Source of the DNA: Microstegium vimineum
Taxonomy: Eukaryota > Streptophyta > Magnoliopsida > Poales > Poaceae
DNA: 64,000 nucleotides
Reading direction: 5' to 3'
Assembly (NCBI GenBank): GCA_022036555.1
Contig: CM039137.1
Coordinates: 24,917,862-24,981,861, forward strand
Shown: positions 11,403-23,400 of the stretch, piece after piece
Position numbering within the stretch: position 1 is the first letter of the stretch
Layout of the letters: each line of letters starts with the position of its first letter
Translations under genes and position numbers: made by a program
Notes under the pieces: model-generated
Told to the model about the DNA's origin: nothing
The model's input: only the letters and a program-made list of their open reading frames with translations
Databases searched by the model: none

Positions 11403-14400
11403 TCATTGCAGTAATCCACTTCTCTTCCCCCAACCCATGGCTATGATGTATAAAATCACACAGCCAACAACAGTCCCGAAAGTAGTTTCCCAAAATTTCC
11501 TGTTTGCTGCTCGAATTTCCTCTTCAGTTGTTGGATTGTAAAGTGATATGCCAATATTCATACCAAAAAGACCAACTACAGCCACTCCAGCAGTAATGAC
11601 AACAGTAGCAGTTGAGAGCATAACCCCCATCTGCAGCAGCTGATTCTGCTTGTCGTCCAGCATTATATTGATATAATCTTCTGTGTCATCAACGTACTCC
11701 CTCAACTTCAATCATAGAGAGGACATTTAAAGTATCAGAAACATGTGAATAAGATAACTTATGAATGTGAAGCACTGTGTCCTATTGTCACTGATAGCAC
11801 AAGGCACGTCAAAATAAAAAGCAACAAAAGCCATTGGTAATTAGCTGCAGAATAAACAAAGCCACTGCCACAGCACATGATTCACTGGCTTAAGTTATAT
11901 AATTTTACAAGAAATTGCTAATTCTATGATGTCTTAAGATTAGCTTGTTTAGATCAATGGATGTCCTTACTAAACCAAACAGAAATAGCTTGTTGTTTAT
12001 TAAAGAAATGGTTAAATAAGTATATACAACAATAAATAATGACAGGGAATGCTCAACCAAACCAATTATACACTTTGCCAACATTTAAAGGTGCAATATC
12101 TTTTGACAGTAGTGAGACAAAACTTACAACTCTTAACATAGTTTGTTTTACTTGTGGAAACATCATCTCAACACAAATCAAATACTTCCATCATTAGGTT
12201 AGCATTTCTGTTTAAAGTGATATCACACTTCAAGAAAACATCTGCTGTTACCAATAGTACCTCCTAAACACAACAGTATTGGTAGCAATTTGAGTAAGAG
12301 GGCAAGTGAAATTACATGTGATAGCTTGTTAAGTGTGCCATCAATTTGCACAAAGTAAGCCTCTAGAAGCATCTCCAGTTCTTCAATATGAGGCTTATAA
12401 CCAATAAAGCTACCATTGCTTCCATCTGGCTCACTTCTATAATCTTCATCCCTACACACACACACACACACAAAAGAGGATAAAACATACATTAAAAAAT
12501 TGGTATGTGCAAATTTGCAAGAAGATGCATATAAACCACTTTAGGTTATCGATGAATATAAGAAAAGGAGTAATGCTTGTTCTGTTCTTTCAAAGAAAAA
12601 TAAAAAATATCTTGCTATGATACTTGCCTATCCTCTTCTGTCTGAGATGGATCATCAACCTCCGCTCTAGATGAAGCCTCACTGATTTCTTGTTGAGTAA
12701 GCTTCTCTGTCAAGTACATTTCAGCCATATCCATTTCATCATCCAGTAAATGCTCAAGCTCATCCCTCACCTTGTAGAACATAATGTTTTCACAAGAGAA
12801 AACTGGATTATATAACAAGTTTCTTGCAAGGAATTAAAATGGGCACCACATCGTACTTGACAGAAGTAACACTAAACAGAATATGTTTGATGGTATGTAT
12901 ACACCAGACACCCCTCATTTACCTCAGCATACAAAAAACATATATAGGATAATACAATCAGCAAGAAAGGCCGACATCGACAAATATGAAAGAAGATTGA
13001 CATGAAGTAGATCAAAGAATTTCAACTGACTACCTTCTGTACTCGACCAGATATCGCAACCAGACGGCTCTTGATTTGCCTAACCCGTTCAAGGTTTAAT
13101 GTGCTGATCTTCGATGTCAGCTCATCCAATGCTGGATATGCCTCTTGCTCCAGAGTAGAAGTCTATGGAAGAGATTAAAAAAAGAAGGGATGTTAGTCAA
13201 CACGAGAATCTGTAAGGAACCTATGTTTGATTTATTTGCGAGAACAAATTAGCTATCTTATACGCACTATAGAAAACATTATAAAATAAATAAAGGACAG
13301 AAGCTATCCAAACAAGTCAGCTTCTACACGAAGTAACAATTATGTAGTTCCTGCATGGCCCATGTAATGAATGAAAGCTTGCTAAAGCATGGAATGCAGC
13401 TTGTGAGAGATATGAATTCAATTGTGGTCAGATAACCAGTATATAACCAGACCAAGAATTCCAGATGCAAGCACATACTTCCTCTTCCAAAGATCTGCAG
13501 GCTGACTCAAGGCACACTTCAAGAGCTCGAAATTCGAAAGGCAAAACCTTGGTATTTCCATCTTTTGCAATGGCTAAATTCGGCATACTGCTGCTGCTAG
13601 TCATTTCAGGCACAACAGCGGTAGTCTTCTTAGTCATTTCCACTTCATGTCCCTTGGACGAACTTGGTACAGGAAATGGTGAAGCAACCACAGATGATTC
13701 ACCTTCCATGTCAGTGAGATCAGCTGCCTAATAGATAAAGGCAAAAATCGATTAGTGATATATCCTCAGTCACCGTTTCTTATAACATTTAGTAATCAAA
13801 ATAGAGCAATCCAATAAGATTCTTTTATCCTTATGCCTAAATATCACCATTTTAATCCACTTTGGAAAAACTATTGACCCATTGCATGAACTCTCTCTCC
13901 CATGATATATCCCCTGATTGCAATATCTTACACATAACACTAAGTGATCAAAACATAGAAATATTCGATCATGTTATTTTTATCTTTCTTTCAAAATATC
14001 ACCATTCTGTCCACTTTGATAAACTATATCTACCCATTGCATTATTGTGACCAAACTTCAAAACATAGTCTCCAGTACACTGCCGTGCACAAATACTAAG
14101 ATTTCACACCATAATTCCTCCTCCCTCCTTTGACCAAGTTTATAGAAAATGCACAAACACCTACAACATCTAACAAGTTTAATTGGATACACCATGAAAT
14201 TTATTTTGTCAGAGTTAGCAAAGTCAACTTATAACAAACTAAAACGGCTTGAAACGGTGAGGGTAATTCCTCTGCGCAAAAAGAATGCAATTCTCCTTTT
14301 CGAGCCGATCAAATTTATACAAATATACTAATATTTATAATACCAAATTTGTATGATTAGATTAATCATTCAATACATTTTCATATAGCAAATCCATTTG

Positions 14401-14939
14401 GAGATATACATGTTATACCATTTTCTATAAATTTGGTCAAACTTAAGAAATTTTGACTTAATTCACACTTAGAATTGGATTCTTTCGGGGACGGAGAAAA
14501 TAATTCCTAAGAATGAAAAGAAAAAAAATGCCTAACAGAAATTTAATAACCAAGTAGTAAAAACCATTACCTGATCCGAGGAAGATGCGAGGACGCGGGT
14601 CTGAAGGTCGCGGACGAAGCGCGCGAAGGCAGGATCCTTGGTGTTTGGAAGCAGCACCTCCGTGGCTGTGATCAGGGCTTTGACGCGCTCCAGGTTGACG
14701 ACGATGGCGCGCTCGCGGCCCAGGATCGTGGACGGGTACGAGAGTAACGGGTCGAGCACCCTGAGATCGCGCGCGGGAAGGCCCGTACGCGCCATCACAG
14801 CGTGCTTCCCGGCTTCCTCCACCCGAGCCGGGCCCGACGCCGGCACAACCATCCACTCCCGGCTCGCCGCAGCAGCGGCGCCCCCCGCCTTCCGCCTCCC
14901 CACGACACCGCCGCCCGTCCCCGTTCCGTGCGGCCTCAT
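11403..14939 (-). CDS. MRS2: CorA/MRS2-type magnesium transporter
   Basis: Six exons on the minus strand: 14939-14571, 13727-13479, 13162-13034, 12770-12628, 12451-12316 and 11705-11403, giving 442 aa. The signature GMN motif is at residues 390-392 (VVGLFGMNIG), at the end of the first of two C-terminal membrane helices; the second is about 412-432. The N-terminal domain has typical MRS2 blocks: LPARDLRVLDPLLSYPSTIL, VLPFEFRALEVCLE, YPALDELTSKISTLNLERVR, VQKVRDELEHLLDDEMDMAEM and IEELEMLLEAYF. Members form pentameric Mg2+ channels in plastid, mitochondrial, vacuolar or plasma membranes. Intron 4 has a GC donor (AG|GCAAGTAT); the obvious GT four bases later would put a stop right after the next splice. 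Residues about 124-175 are a Ser/Thr-rich insertion before the FEFRALE block. From memory only, the rice relative near a BTB-TAZ gene is MRS2-C. Confidence 0.95.
14119..14497. mobile_element. Degenerate Stowaway-like element in MRS2 intron 1
   Basis: The left edge reads CCTCCTCCCTCCTTTGACC. The right edge reads TTCGGGGACGGAG after TTTGGTCAAACTTAAG, the usual inner sequence of this superfamily. Termini are decayed and no clear target duplication is seen. It lies in the intron between MRS2 exons 1 and 2. Confidence 0.4.
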
Positions 14940-15130
14940 CGTTTACCCCTTGGAATTAGGACTCCGGTAGGGATCGCGGCGGCGGCGAGGAATCCGGAAC
15001 GTGCGGTGGTGCGCTCGTGGCGGGGTAGGTGCTGCCGGCTGGGAGGAGGTGCTGGTGTTTGCGTGAAAGAACTGACACGAGGGGCTTTTCGGAAAATTCA
15101 CCAAATCAAATCCAGTGCGGATACTGGTGT

Positions 15131-15181
15131 GGCCCAATCGGCCCAATCTGACACAACCCATGAGGCCTTACTAGTTGGGCC
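15131..15181. promoter_or_regulatory. Site II-type (TGGGCC/Y) cluster upstream of MRS2
   Basis: GGCCCAATCGGCCCAAT is followed by GTTGGGCCT, about 190-240 bp upstream of the MRS2 ATG. Such TGGGCY elements are common in promoters of plant housekeeping and organelle-related genes. The motif is seen; its role is inferred. Confidence 0.45.
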
Positions 15182-16441
15182 TATATCGTTCTCCTTAAAA
15201 AAAGGACGACTCCTCACCTTTTCCTCCTTTAAAACAGGATCTTCGCTCATGACGGAAAGAAGCGTCTAGAGAAATGAAGCGCACCGCGCCGCCTCATGCT
15301 CCCTCGACGGCAATAAGTTCCCACGAAGCAGCGAAAGAAGAAGGGCAATCGAGGCCAAAGCTAAGAGAGTTGGGAGGAGGTAGTCGAGAAAGGACGAGGG
15401 ATTTGGAGATTGATGGATCTGAGATGCCAAGGTGTGTTTTGTTCTATTTTTTTTCTCACCTTTAGACTTCTATTCTTCATCACTCTCCTCTCTACCCCTG
15501 GCGAGATTTTTCTATATATATGTCTTGTTTCTAGTTATAGACGAATCTAACACATGATCTGATGGAGCTTAGACTCATACATGTGAAATTAAACTGATTC
15601 CTGTGAAGCTATTGTATGATTCTTGTGAGATTTCAATGTTCTAAATAGGCCTTAATATCTCTAGAACTTTTAGGGTTTTAATGGAAGGAGTCCCTTCTAT
15701 GACATGTTATTAGATCTAGTGAGATTGGGTTTTCCATTGAGATTTTGAAAATTTTGGATTTGTGAGAAAGGGCAAGGGTCAAGGGTTTGAGGACTTTAGG
15801 TCGAGATTGTTAAATCCCGTTTGAATTGGGTAAGGATTTTTCACAATTAAGTACTCTTTCGTTCTTAATTGTTCGTTTTGACTTTTCTATAGGCATTGAT
15901 CTGTCGTGTATCTAGTGCATATCAAAAGCTACTAAACTAGAACAGACAAAATGTCTTACAATATGGAATGGAAGGAGTATCTCCTATAATTTGAGTTCGA
16001 CTCTAGGATTTTGAGAATATGTGCGTAGAAATCTATGGCTAAGCTAGAGTAATTATAATTAGAGGGGAAAGGGATGCACCTACCTTGTGGCTGTGTGGTG
16101 CATACATGGTGAAAAAATAATTATAACCACTAATTTTGCATTATTGTGTAGGTTCATATGCACCCCTTTTCTATCATATATAGCTTTACCCCTTGTTGGA
16201 ATACCCAAAAACCTAGGGATTCTTTTTAATCTGATTCTTATCCAAGTGCGGCCTTAGGGATTTGTGGTTTTGGCGATTTATGTTTTAGGATTTGTTTGGA
16301 TAAACCTTCTTAGGTGATCAGAGGGAATTGGGAGGGGTGCCAAAATGAATATCTCTTCAATCCATCCCAATCTCTACGGGCAAGGATTTATCAAACAAGA
16401 TCTTGGAGGGTTAACCATAAAGGTAGTAAGGATGTTGTTCC
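15182..16441. other. Intergenic region upstream of MRS2
   Basis: I see no convincing gene. A 63-codon frame at 15274-15465 has no recognisable product. The stretch contains one small Stowaway-like element (15854-15977). Confidence 0.45.
15854..15977. mobile_element. Short Stowaway-like MITE
   Basis: The ends CTCTTTCGTTCTTAATTG and CAATATGGAATGGAAGGAG are imperfect inverted repeats flanked by TA. At about 124 bp it is shorter than the 250-bp copies elsewhere in the window. Confidence 0.55.
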
Positions 16442-16444
16442 TTA

Positions 16445-17109
16445 GAGCATCTTCAACTGTTTGCCAAAATTTACTTGGCAAATCTTGTGATTTGGCAACT
16501 TGCTAAAACATATGACAAGTTAAAAAATAGACTCTCTCCAAGAGTTTGCCATTTAGACTTGTAAAATTTAAAACTATGTCAGTATAGTGGAGTTCTAGTT
16601 CATAGGGTCTACTTCTTCATTTCAGCGTGTGTGTGGGTCAAACTCTTGAGACAAGAATCTCTGTCGATAAAACAGTTGAACATGAAGGAAAACAACGCCA
16701 CTTTTTTTGACAAAAAAAACAGCGCCACTTTGGTCTTTGGGTCCGTGCTCCCTGCCTCCACCTGACATACACGTACCATGCATGGCGGCCACCATCAAGG
16801 ACACGACAATGAGACAGGGCTGGGCACAGGAACTGGCCTCCACCTGACATACATGTACCATGCATCAGTAGGAATTGTCGGTCACCATCATGACAACGAG
16901 ACAGGGCTGGGCGTAGGAACTGCGCACGCGAGCAGGAACGCGCGATGGCAAGTCGCATGCGCGTGCGTATCTTTATGCTTGCGAATGAGAGAAATACCAA
17001 GTTGGTAAAAATAGCAACCTTGTTTAGCAAACTGTTGGAGATGAAATTTTCTTGTTTTACTATATTTTTAAGAATAGCAACCTCATTTGACAAATTGTTG
17101 GAGATGCTC
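16445..17109. mobile_element. Tourist-like element with internal tandem duplication
   Basis: Terminal inverted repeats GAGCATCTTCAACTGTTTGCC and GACAAATTGTTGGAGATGCTC are flanked by TTA at 16442-16444 and 17110-17112, the PIF/Harbinger target pattern. Inside, a block of about 110 bp is imperfectly duplicated (ACCTGACATACACGTACCAT at about 16761 and ACCTGACATACATGTACCAT at about 16843). The right-end motif also occurs twice, near 17025 and 17090. Confidence 0.65.
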
Positions 17110-17112
17110 TTA

Positions 17113-19149
17113 GTTGGGTAGTGGAGGATGGTTAGAGAAAGGGTTGGGTTAGGACAATTTGCTCTAAATAGGTTAGCTTAGTAGGTTGGCATGAGGCCCA
17201 TAGTTGTTGTCCTCACATGAGGTTGACATACACCTTTTGTCGTGCTTGGGCAAGGGGATGGCATGGCGTGCCAACATGGGCACACCCCCATTAATTGATG
17301 GCCTCTTAAGGGCTAGGTGTTAGCAAGTCGACGCCTACATATATATGTGGCTATTACTGGCACCATAACCCGAGCATCTCGGTCCCTATTTCCCAACCTA
17401 GCAGCTTCGCATGCCTACCACAGAGGCACACTGCATGCAACTTCCCTCATCTTCTTAGTCATTTATCACCACCACATTTATTCTCCTCCAAACTCCATCG
17501 ATATGGCTCTTCTTAAACACCACTTGAACTTCTTCTCCAATTAGCGCAAGTAGCAAGCATATTGGGGTGAAGGTCGGAGGCCCTATTATGGATGACAACT
17601 CAAGGTGATGGAAGATGTATTTGATCTCGATATGTATTGATGATGGATTTGTGATCTCTGCATGCATTTTTGGTTCATTTGTGATACTTTTGAGCCAGGT
17701 TTTGTGATTTTATTTCATTCTTGATATGTCCCTCCAGCTGTTGGGTTGGCACAACATATCAAACTATTGGGCATGTAAGATCGTGACGACACAGTTGACA
17801 ATGCCTCATGTTGTGCCTAGGCTGCTAATTAAGCGCATGGGTTGGCACGACACGACATGCTTGTTAATAGGGCCATATGTGCCTAAGTCAAGATGGGTTG
17901 TGCCTAATTGGGCTCGTGTTGTGTTGGGCTAGGCTGCTCGTTTGGCCATTCATAGCTACAATACCATTCAAAATGTGGGTGTTCTCATTGATGATGTGAA
18001 ATCACATCGTCTTGTTAACTTTTGGTCTTGGCTTGTGCAGTCACTTACAATATAGGAAAATGGCAAGGAAGTCTTTCAAGGGAAATGATTCTAATGTCAA
18101 TCGTTTGGAGCACTACAAATATGTTTTGGCTAAATTGTTGCCGGAGAAGGGTGACTCTTTTTTTAAAGGAGTTAGTAACGAAGATCAAGGAATTGATGCT
18201 CAATCTCAAGAAGGCCATGTTTGCAATAGAGCCTTACCATTATTTACGGAACAAATTGGTGTCCTGTCAAAGAATGATAAGGAGGCAGTAAAGTACACGC
18301 TTCATGAGATTATTACAATCCTCAACGATGATCTTGATGAGGTATAAACTTGTCATTGTTGGCTTATTATATCCATCGTTCTTTATGAATTTGGTTAGTT
18401 TTGCACAAATCCTTGCAATACCTTCTTGAAAAGTGTCCTTATTCTTCTCTCATATATGGCAATAAATGGGCAAAAGTTTGATCCTAAGGAGTTGGGTCTC
18501 TTTCTAATAATAATCAATTGCTAAACATGCAAAATTGGAAATTTGGTCAATGGCATTTAAAGAAAGTTTTCTTCCATAAAACTTAACTTTATGGGAACAT
18601 CATTGCAAAAATTAAACATGAAACTAAAGAAACTGTAGCTTTCTTAGGTTCTACGGCTCCAATTGGGGTTACGTTGACCTGGTCTCTAGCATGGCTTTAG
18701 TGCTTGGCCTCAATTCTGGCTTTGATGTTCTTTCATGACTTGAGTACCTTCTATTCTTATGGGGATTGTATCAACATGCAATCCTTGTTTTCATATTCTT
18801 TGTTTTGCATGTGGCATCATGGCTAGGGTTTTAAGTGATGTTAATGACAACAAAAGTAGATGGATAGGGTATAGGTGATACAATGTTGAATTAAAGAAAG
18901 TCTATTCAAGCCATGGTGGAGCACATGTTCCAAATTAAGTGGATCACAAACATGAGCCACGTCGGAAGTTCAATGCTATTGAAGTAGGCCTTCGTTTAGA
19001 GGGCTTTTCATGGTAGGCTATTTTATTGACGATATTATTGTTGGAGTGTGAGTGTTCTCAAACGCTTTATTTAATTCACTACAACTTTTGTTCTTGCTAC
19101 CATAGACCTGGTGGATAGCATTGAACACTTCATTTTTGTCTTAAAAAAA
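17113..19149. other. Repeat-derived intergenic region with one orphan frame
   Basis: About 17740-17950 has TTGGGC/GGGCCA-type text resembling hAT non-autonomous elements. An open frame at 18012-18347 (listed separately) is the only possible coding piece. The rest shows nothing I recognise. Confidence 0.4.
18012..18347 (+). CDS. Orphan reading frame, possible captured gene fragment
   Basis: A 111-codon frame, or 96 codons if it starts at the internal ATG at 18060 (MARKSFKGNDSNVN). The composition is gene-like: charged and low in stop-prone codons, with KNDKEAVKYTLHEIITILND near the end. I recognise no domain. It could be one exon of an unannotated gene, because the frame meets GAG|GTATAA, a possible splice donor at 18340, or a fragment carried by a transposon. 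Weak call. Confidence 0.25.
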   Translation: MLTFGLGLCSHLQYRKMARKSFKGNDSNVNRLEHYKYVLAKLLPEKGDSFFKGVSNEDQGIDAQSQEGHVCNRALPLFTEQIGVLSKNDKEAVKYTLHEIITILNDDLDEV

Positions 19150-19175
19150 ACTCGACGCGCAAGAGGTAAGATAGC

Positions 19176-20438
19176 ATGGGATTGGGTTCCGGATCGGGGT
19201 CCGAGGCGACGGTGGAGGAATTACACTGCTATATGCCCGAGGCGACGCATGCTGCTCCAAGTCCGATGCCCGCCTCGTTTCAGCCGACGGGTATTGATGA
19301 TATGACGGCAGAGGTTATTTGGCCTGGGTTCGTTGATGAAGATACGGCCCTGGATATGCCGGGGTTTTCGTTTTGGTTGTCATTGGATGGCCCTGGTTTC
19401 CCGGCTGTGTTGTCCGGCGTGACGGAAGAGGACGGTTCATCTCGATTGCCTGGTGCTGGGGATGGGGTTGTTTTGAAGCTGGGCTCGTTGCTTGTGGATG
19501 CTGGCCCGACCCAGCCGAATACGCTCATGGCCACACCCCTTCAGCTGGATCCTGCAGTCAGCCCATCCAAATACACTCATGGCCTAGCCCTTGCGGCCGG
19601 CGCTAATAACTCTGATGGATTTGTGCATGACGCTTCCCCAGCTCTGGACGTCATCTCTATCCTTTCTCCTGTACTAGCGGCACTATGCATCTCGTCGGCT
19701 GATTCGGTTGCCGGGAAGGACGAGGTTGTGGCTCCGCTCCCAGATTCTTGTCTGGATGGTGTGGAACCCATGACCAAGCCGGTGGATTTGGCAGATGTGG
19801 CAGTGACTCCGCACCGGACCTTTGGTCCTGGGGGCGTTGAGGGCATGACCACGACTCCATCTACTGTTGCACGCCCTTTGCCGGACCGGTGCACAAGCCT
19901 GGTGGGCAACCTCATTGAGGAAGATTCTGCGGCGGGCCTGCTGCCTTTGATTGCATCACCGGCGCAGCAGACAGACCCTGAAGTAGCATCGCTCCAGTTC
20001 AGAGTCTACTCGCGTCGCCGCTTCAGACGTGAGGCCACGGCGGACTCAGGCCCTCATCCCTTGAGTCCTGCCAAGGCCTTCCTTCTGAAAATGGCGAAGT
20101 CTCCAAATGCTCTGTTGCCGATCCCTCACATCAACAAGAGAAGAAAGAAGACCCGAGTACCTTCCAGGGAGGCCCCACGTCGCAGCCGGCGGATTGCCGG
20201 TATGGAGGCGCAATTGGATGAGGTATGTCCCACACACCTGCAAAAACAAGTGATGCGGGCTCTTGACCTGAAGGTGGATGTTGAAAAGGAGAATTTAGAG
20301 CAAAAACTGCTTGATGATTATGCTCGGCGCTTTCGCCAGCCTGTTACCTCCTCCCACATAAGAGCATTAACTGCTCTTTTTGGTTGGGCCCCTACTGAGG
20401 AGGATTTTGTGTCTGGGCCGGTGGAGTGCCTGGTGTGA
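19176..20438 (+). CDS. LINE ORF1-like protein
   Basis: A 420-aa open frame from an ATG, ending 45 bp before the ORF2 ATG. I see no DUF4283, RRM-type or CCHC zinc-knuckle region, which plant L1 ORF1 proteins usually carry. The C-terminal part has a basic patch (PRRSRRIAGMEAQL) and a helical tail. It may represent only the C-terminal half of a normal ORF1 in a 5'-truncated copy, or a divergent ORF1. Its position directly before ORF2 is the main evidence. Confidence 0.6.
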   Translation: MGLGSGSGSEATVEELHCYMPEATHAAPSPMPASFQPTGIDDMTAEVIWPGFVDEDTALDMPGFSFWLSLDGPGFPAVLSGVTEEDGSSRLPGAGDGVVLKLGSLLVDAGPTQPNTLMATPLQLDPAVSPSKYTHGLALAAGANNSDGFVHDASPALDVISILSPVLAALCISSADSVAGKDEVVAPLPDSCLDGVEPMTKPVDLADVAVTPHRTFGPGGVEGMTTTPSTVARPLPDRCTSLVGNLIEEDSAAGLLPLIASPAQQTDPEVASLQFRVYSRRRFRREATADSGPHPLSPAKAFLLKMAKSPNALLPIPHINKRRKKTRVPSREAPRRSRRIAGMEAQLDEVCPTHLQKQVMRALDLKVDVEKENLEQKLLDDYARRFRQPVTSSHIRALTALFGWAPTEEDFVSGPVECLV

Positions 20439-20482
20439 TTTTTGAATCATTCGTTCCTGGTCGTTCCTTGTTATGTGTCAAT

Positions 20483-23400
20483 ATGAATCCATCACATATT
20501 CTTGTTTGGAACGTGAGGGGTCTTAATTCGGTTTCAAGAAGGGATGTTGTAGGCGCTCTGGTAAAAGCAGCCAAAATCGACATCATCTGTCTTCAAGAAA
20601 CAAAGATGACATCTATTTCCCGGCATTTGATTCTGTCCATGCTGGGGAGTGATTTTGATAACAACTACACTTACCTGCCTTCGGTTGGCGCTAGTGGAGG
20701 GATTTTGGTTGCTTGGAGAAGAGGTTTGGGAACGACACTGGCTAGCCGGGTGGACAATCACTGTGTTTCAGTCAAGTTTTGCCCAGCAAATGGATCCACC
20801 TGGTGGTTCACTGGTGTTTATGGTCCCCAAGATAACCAAGACAAAGTTCTGTTTTTACAGGAGATCAGGGATATTAGAAGCCAATGCTTTGGGCCCTGGC
20901 TGGTTGCAGGTGACTTCAATCTTATCTATAAAGATGAAGACAAGAATAACTCCAACTTGAACAGGGCAATGATGGGCCGGTTTAGAAGATGGATAGATGA
21001 TATGGCGGTTTCGGAATTACCCCTGCATGGGCGGAAATTCACTTGGTCTAGCTCGTCTACCAGTGCCTCCCCCACTTTGGTTAGATTGGACCGGGGTTTC
21101 TGTTCCTTGGATTGGGAAGAGATGTTTCCTGATTGCCTACTCCAGAGCTCAGCTTCGGATGACTCGGATCATTGCCCCCTCATTCTTGGCATGAGGGATT
21201 GCGTTCCTGGAAAGAGACGCTTTTGTTTTGAATCTTACTGGCCCAGTTTGGATGGCTTTTCAGAGACGGTGGCTGCTGCTTGGAACTCAGTTCATCCTCA
21301 CCTTTGCCCTCTACAGACTCTGTCCAACAAATTCAAAGCTACAGCTAAAGCACTTCAACGCTGGAGCCACAAGAAGATTGGTCATATTTCCTCCCAATTG
21401 GCCCTTGCAAAGGAAATAATTCACCAGCTTGATATTGCCCAGGACAGTAGAACCCTTCAGCCTGACGAACTATGGCTGCGGAACAATCTCAAAAGGCATG
21501 TCTTGGCCCTGACCTCTCTGTCAAGAACAATGGCAAGGCAGAGATCCCGTATTGGCTGGTTGAAAGATGGGGATGCTAATACAAGGCTTTTCCATATGCA
21601 TGCAAGGTACAGGAAGAAAAAGAATTTTGTTGCCAAGCTGAAGGATGGGGACAATATTCTTACCACCCACGATGAGAAGGCTGCTGCTATTTTTGATTTC
21701 TACTCAAATTTGATTGGTAAAGAGAGTGATCGGGTCAGAACAGTTTATCTGGATAGTCTGGACATCCCCTCTTTTGAGTTGGACACTCTGGATAGCCCTT
21801 TCACCGAAGAGGAGGTTAGGAACACTATTAAAAACCTACCCTCAGACAAAGCTCCAGGACCAGATGGATTCACTGGAAAGTTTTACAAATCTTGCTGGAC
21901 AGTGATCAAGGTTGATATTATGGCAGCCTTGCAGGCTATTTGGAGAAAAGATTTCAGAAATCTCTGGATGCTTAACTCAGCTTATATCACTTTAATTCCT
22001 AAGAAGGTTGAGGTGGATCAAGTGAAGGATTTCAGACCCATCAGCCTTGTTCACAACTTTGCAAAATTAGTGACTAAATTGCTTGCAAACAGATTGGCCG
22101 GTCACCTCGATGAAATGGTCTCCCCCAACCAAAGTGCTTTTATCAAACATCGGTTTATACAAGATAATTATATGTTGGTCCAGCAAACGGTGAGATACCT
22201 ACATGCCCAAAAGCAGCCCAGAATCCTGCTCAAATTAGATATTACAAAAGCTTTCGATTCGGTCTCTTGGCCTTTCCTCCTGCAGGTTCTGGAAAAGTTG
22301 GGTTTTGGTTTAAGATGGAGAGATCTTATATGTGGTCTGTTGGCATCTTCGTCAACTCAGATTCTCCTCAATGGTAATCCTGGAGATGTCATCCAGCATA
22401 GAAGAGGCCTTCGCCAAGGAGACCCCCTCTCCCCGATGCTCTTCATTCTTGTCATGGATGTCCTAAACTGGATGGTTACAAGGGCGTCAGAGGAGGGGCT
22501 GTTTCAGCCCCTCTCTAGAAGACCCATTCAGCACAGGATTTCCCTATACGCTGATGATGTAGCCCTCTTTCTCAGACCTGCTGCCGAGGATATTTCTCTG
22601 ACACTTAGCTTACTCCAATTGTTTGGAGATGCTTCGGGGCTGAGGACTAATGTTCAGAAAAGTAGTGTGTTGCCCATCCAGTGCTCGGTAGATGACTTGA
22701 CTGCTGTGCAAAATCTACTACCTTGTGAAATCAAGAGCTTCCCTTGCAAATATTTGGGTCTTCCCCTATCTCTCAGGAAACTCACAAGGGATCAATTTCA
22801 GCCCATTATTGATAGGATTGCAGACTAGTTACCGGGTTGGAAGGCAGATCTATTGACACGAGCTGGCAGGGTTGTGCAAGTTCAGCACGTCCTAACAGCC
22901 ATGCTGATCTATCTAGTCATGGCTGTTGAATTCCCCCTTGTGCAATTAAGGCCATCGGCAAAATTAGAAGAGGTTTTGTTTGGAGAGGACGCAAGGATGC
23001 CAAAGGGGGGCATTGTCTCATTGCTTGGTCTAAAGTATGTCGGCCTAAGGAGATTGGAGGGCTTGGAATCTCAGATCTGAAATCTCTTGGAGTGGCTTTA
23101 AGGGTAAGATGGTCTTGGCTAAAGAAAACTGAGTCTAATAAGCCTTGGGCTTGCCTGCCTCTTCAAGCAAGCAAGGAGGCTGGTTCTCTTCTGTCTTTGG
23201 CAACTTTTACTGAAATTGGAGATGGTGCTAATACCCTCTTTTGGAAGGACAATTGGCTGAATGGTGGAAGTATCCAGAACCGTGCACCCAACATGTTTGC
23301 TCTTGTTTCAAAAAGAAGGGCCAATAGGCGCACGGTTTCATCTGCTATGGATGATTACAAATGGCTAGAAGATATTCAGGGTGACATCTCTGTGCAGGCT

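Noticed and set aside
15274..15465. 63-codon frame upstream of MRS2
   Set aside because: No family resemblance; a 64-codon stretch with an ATG is expected by chance here.
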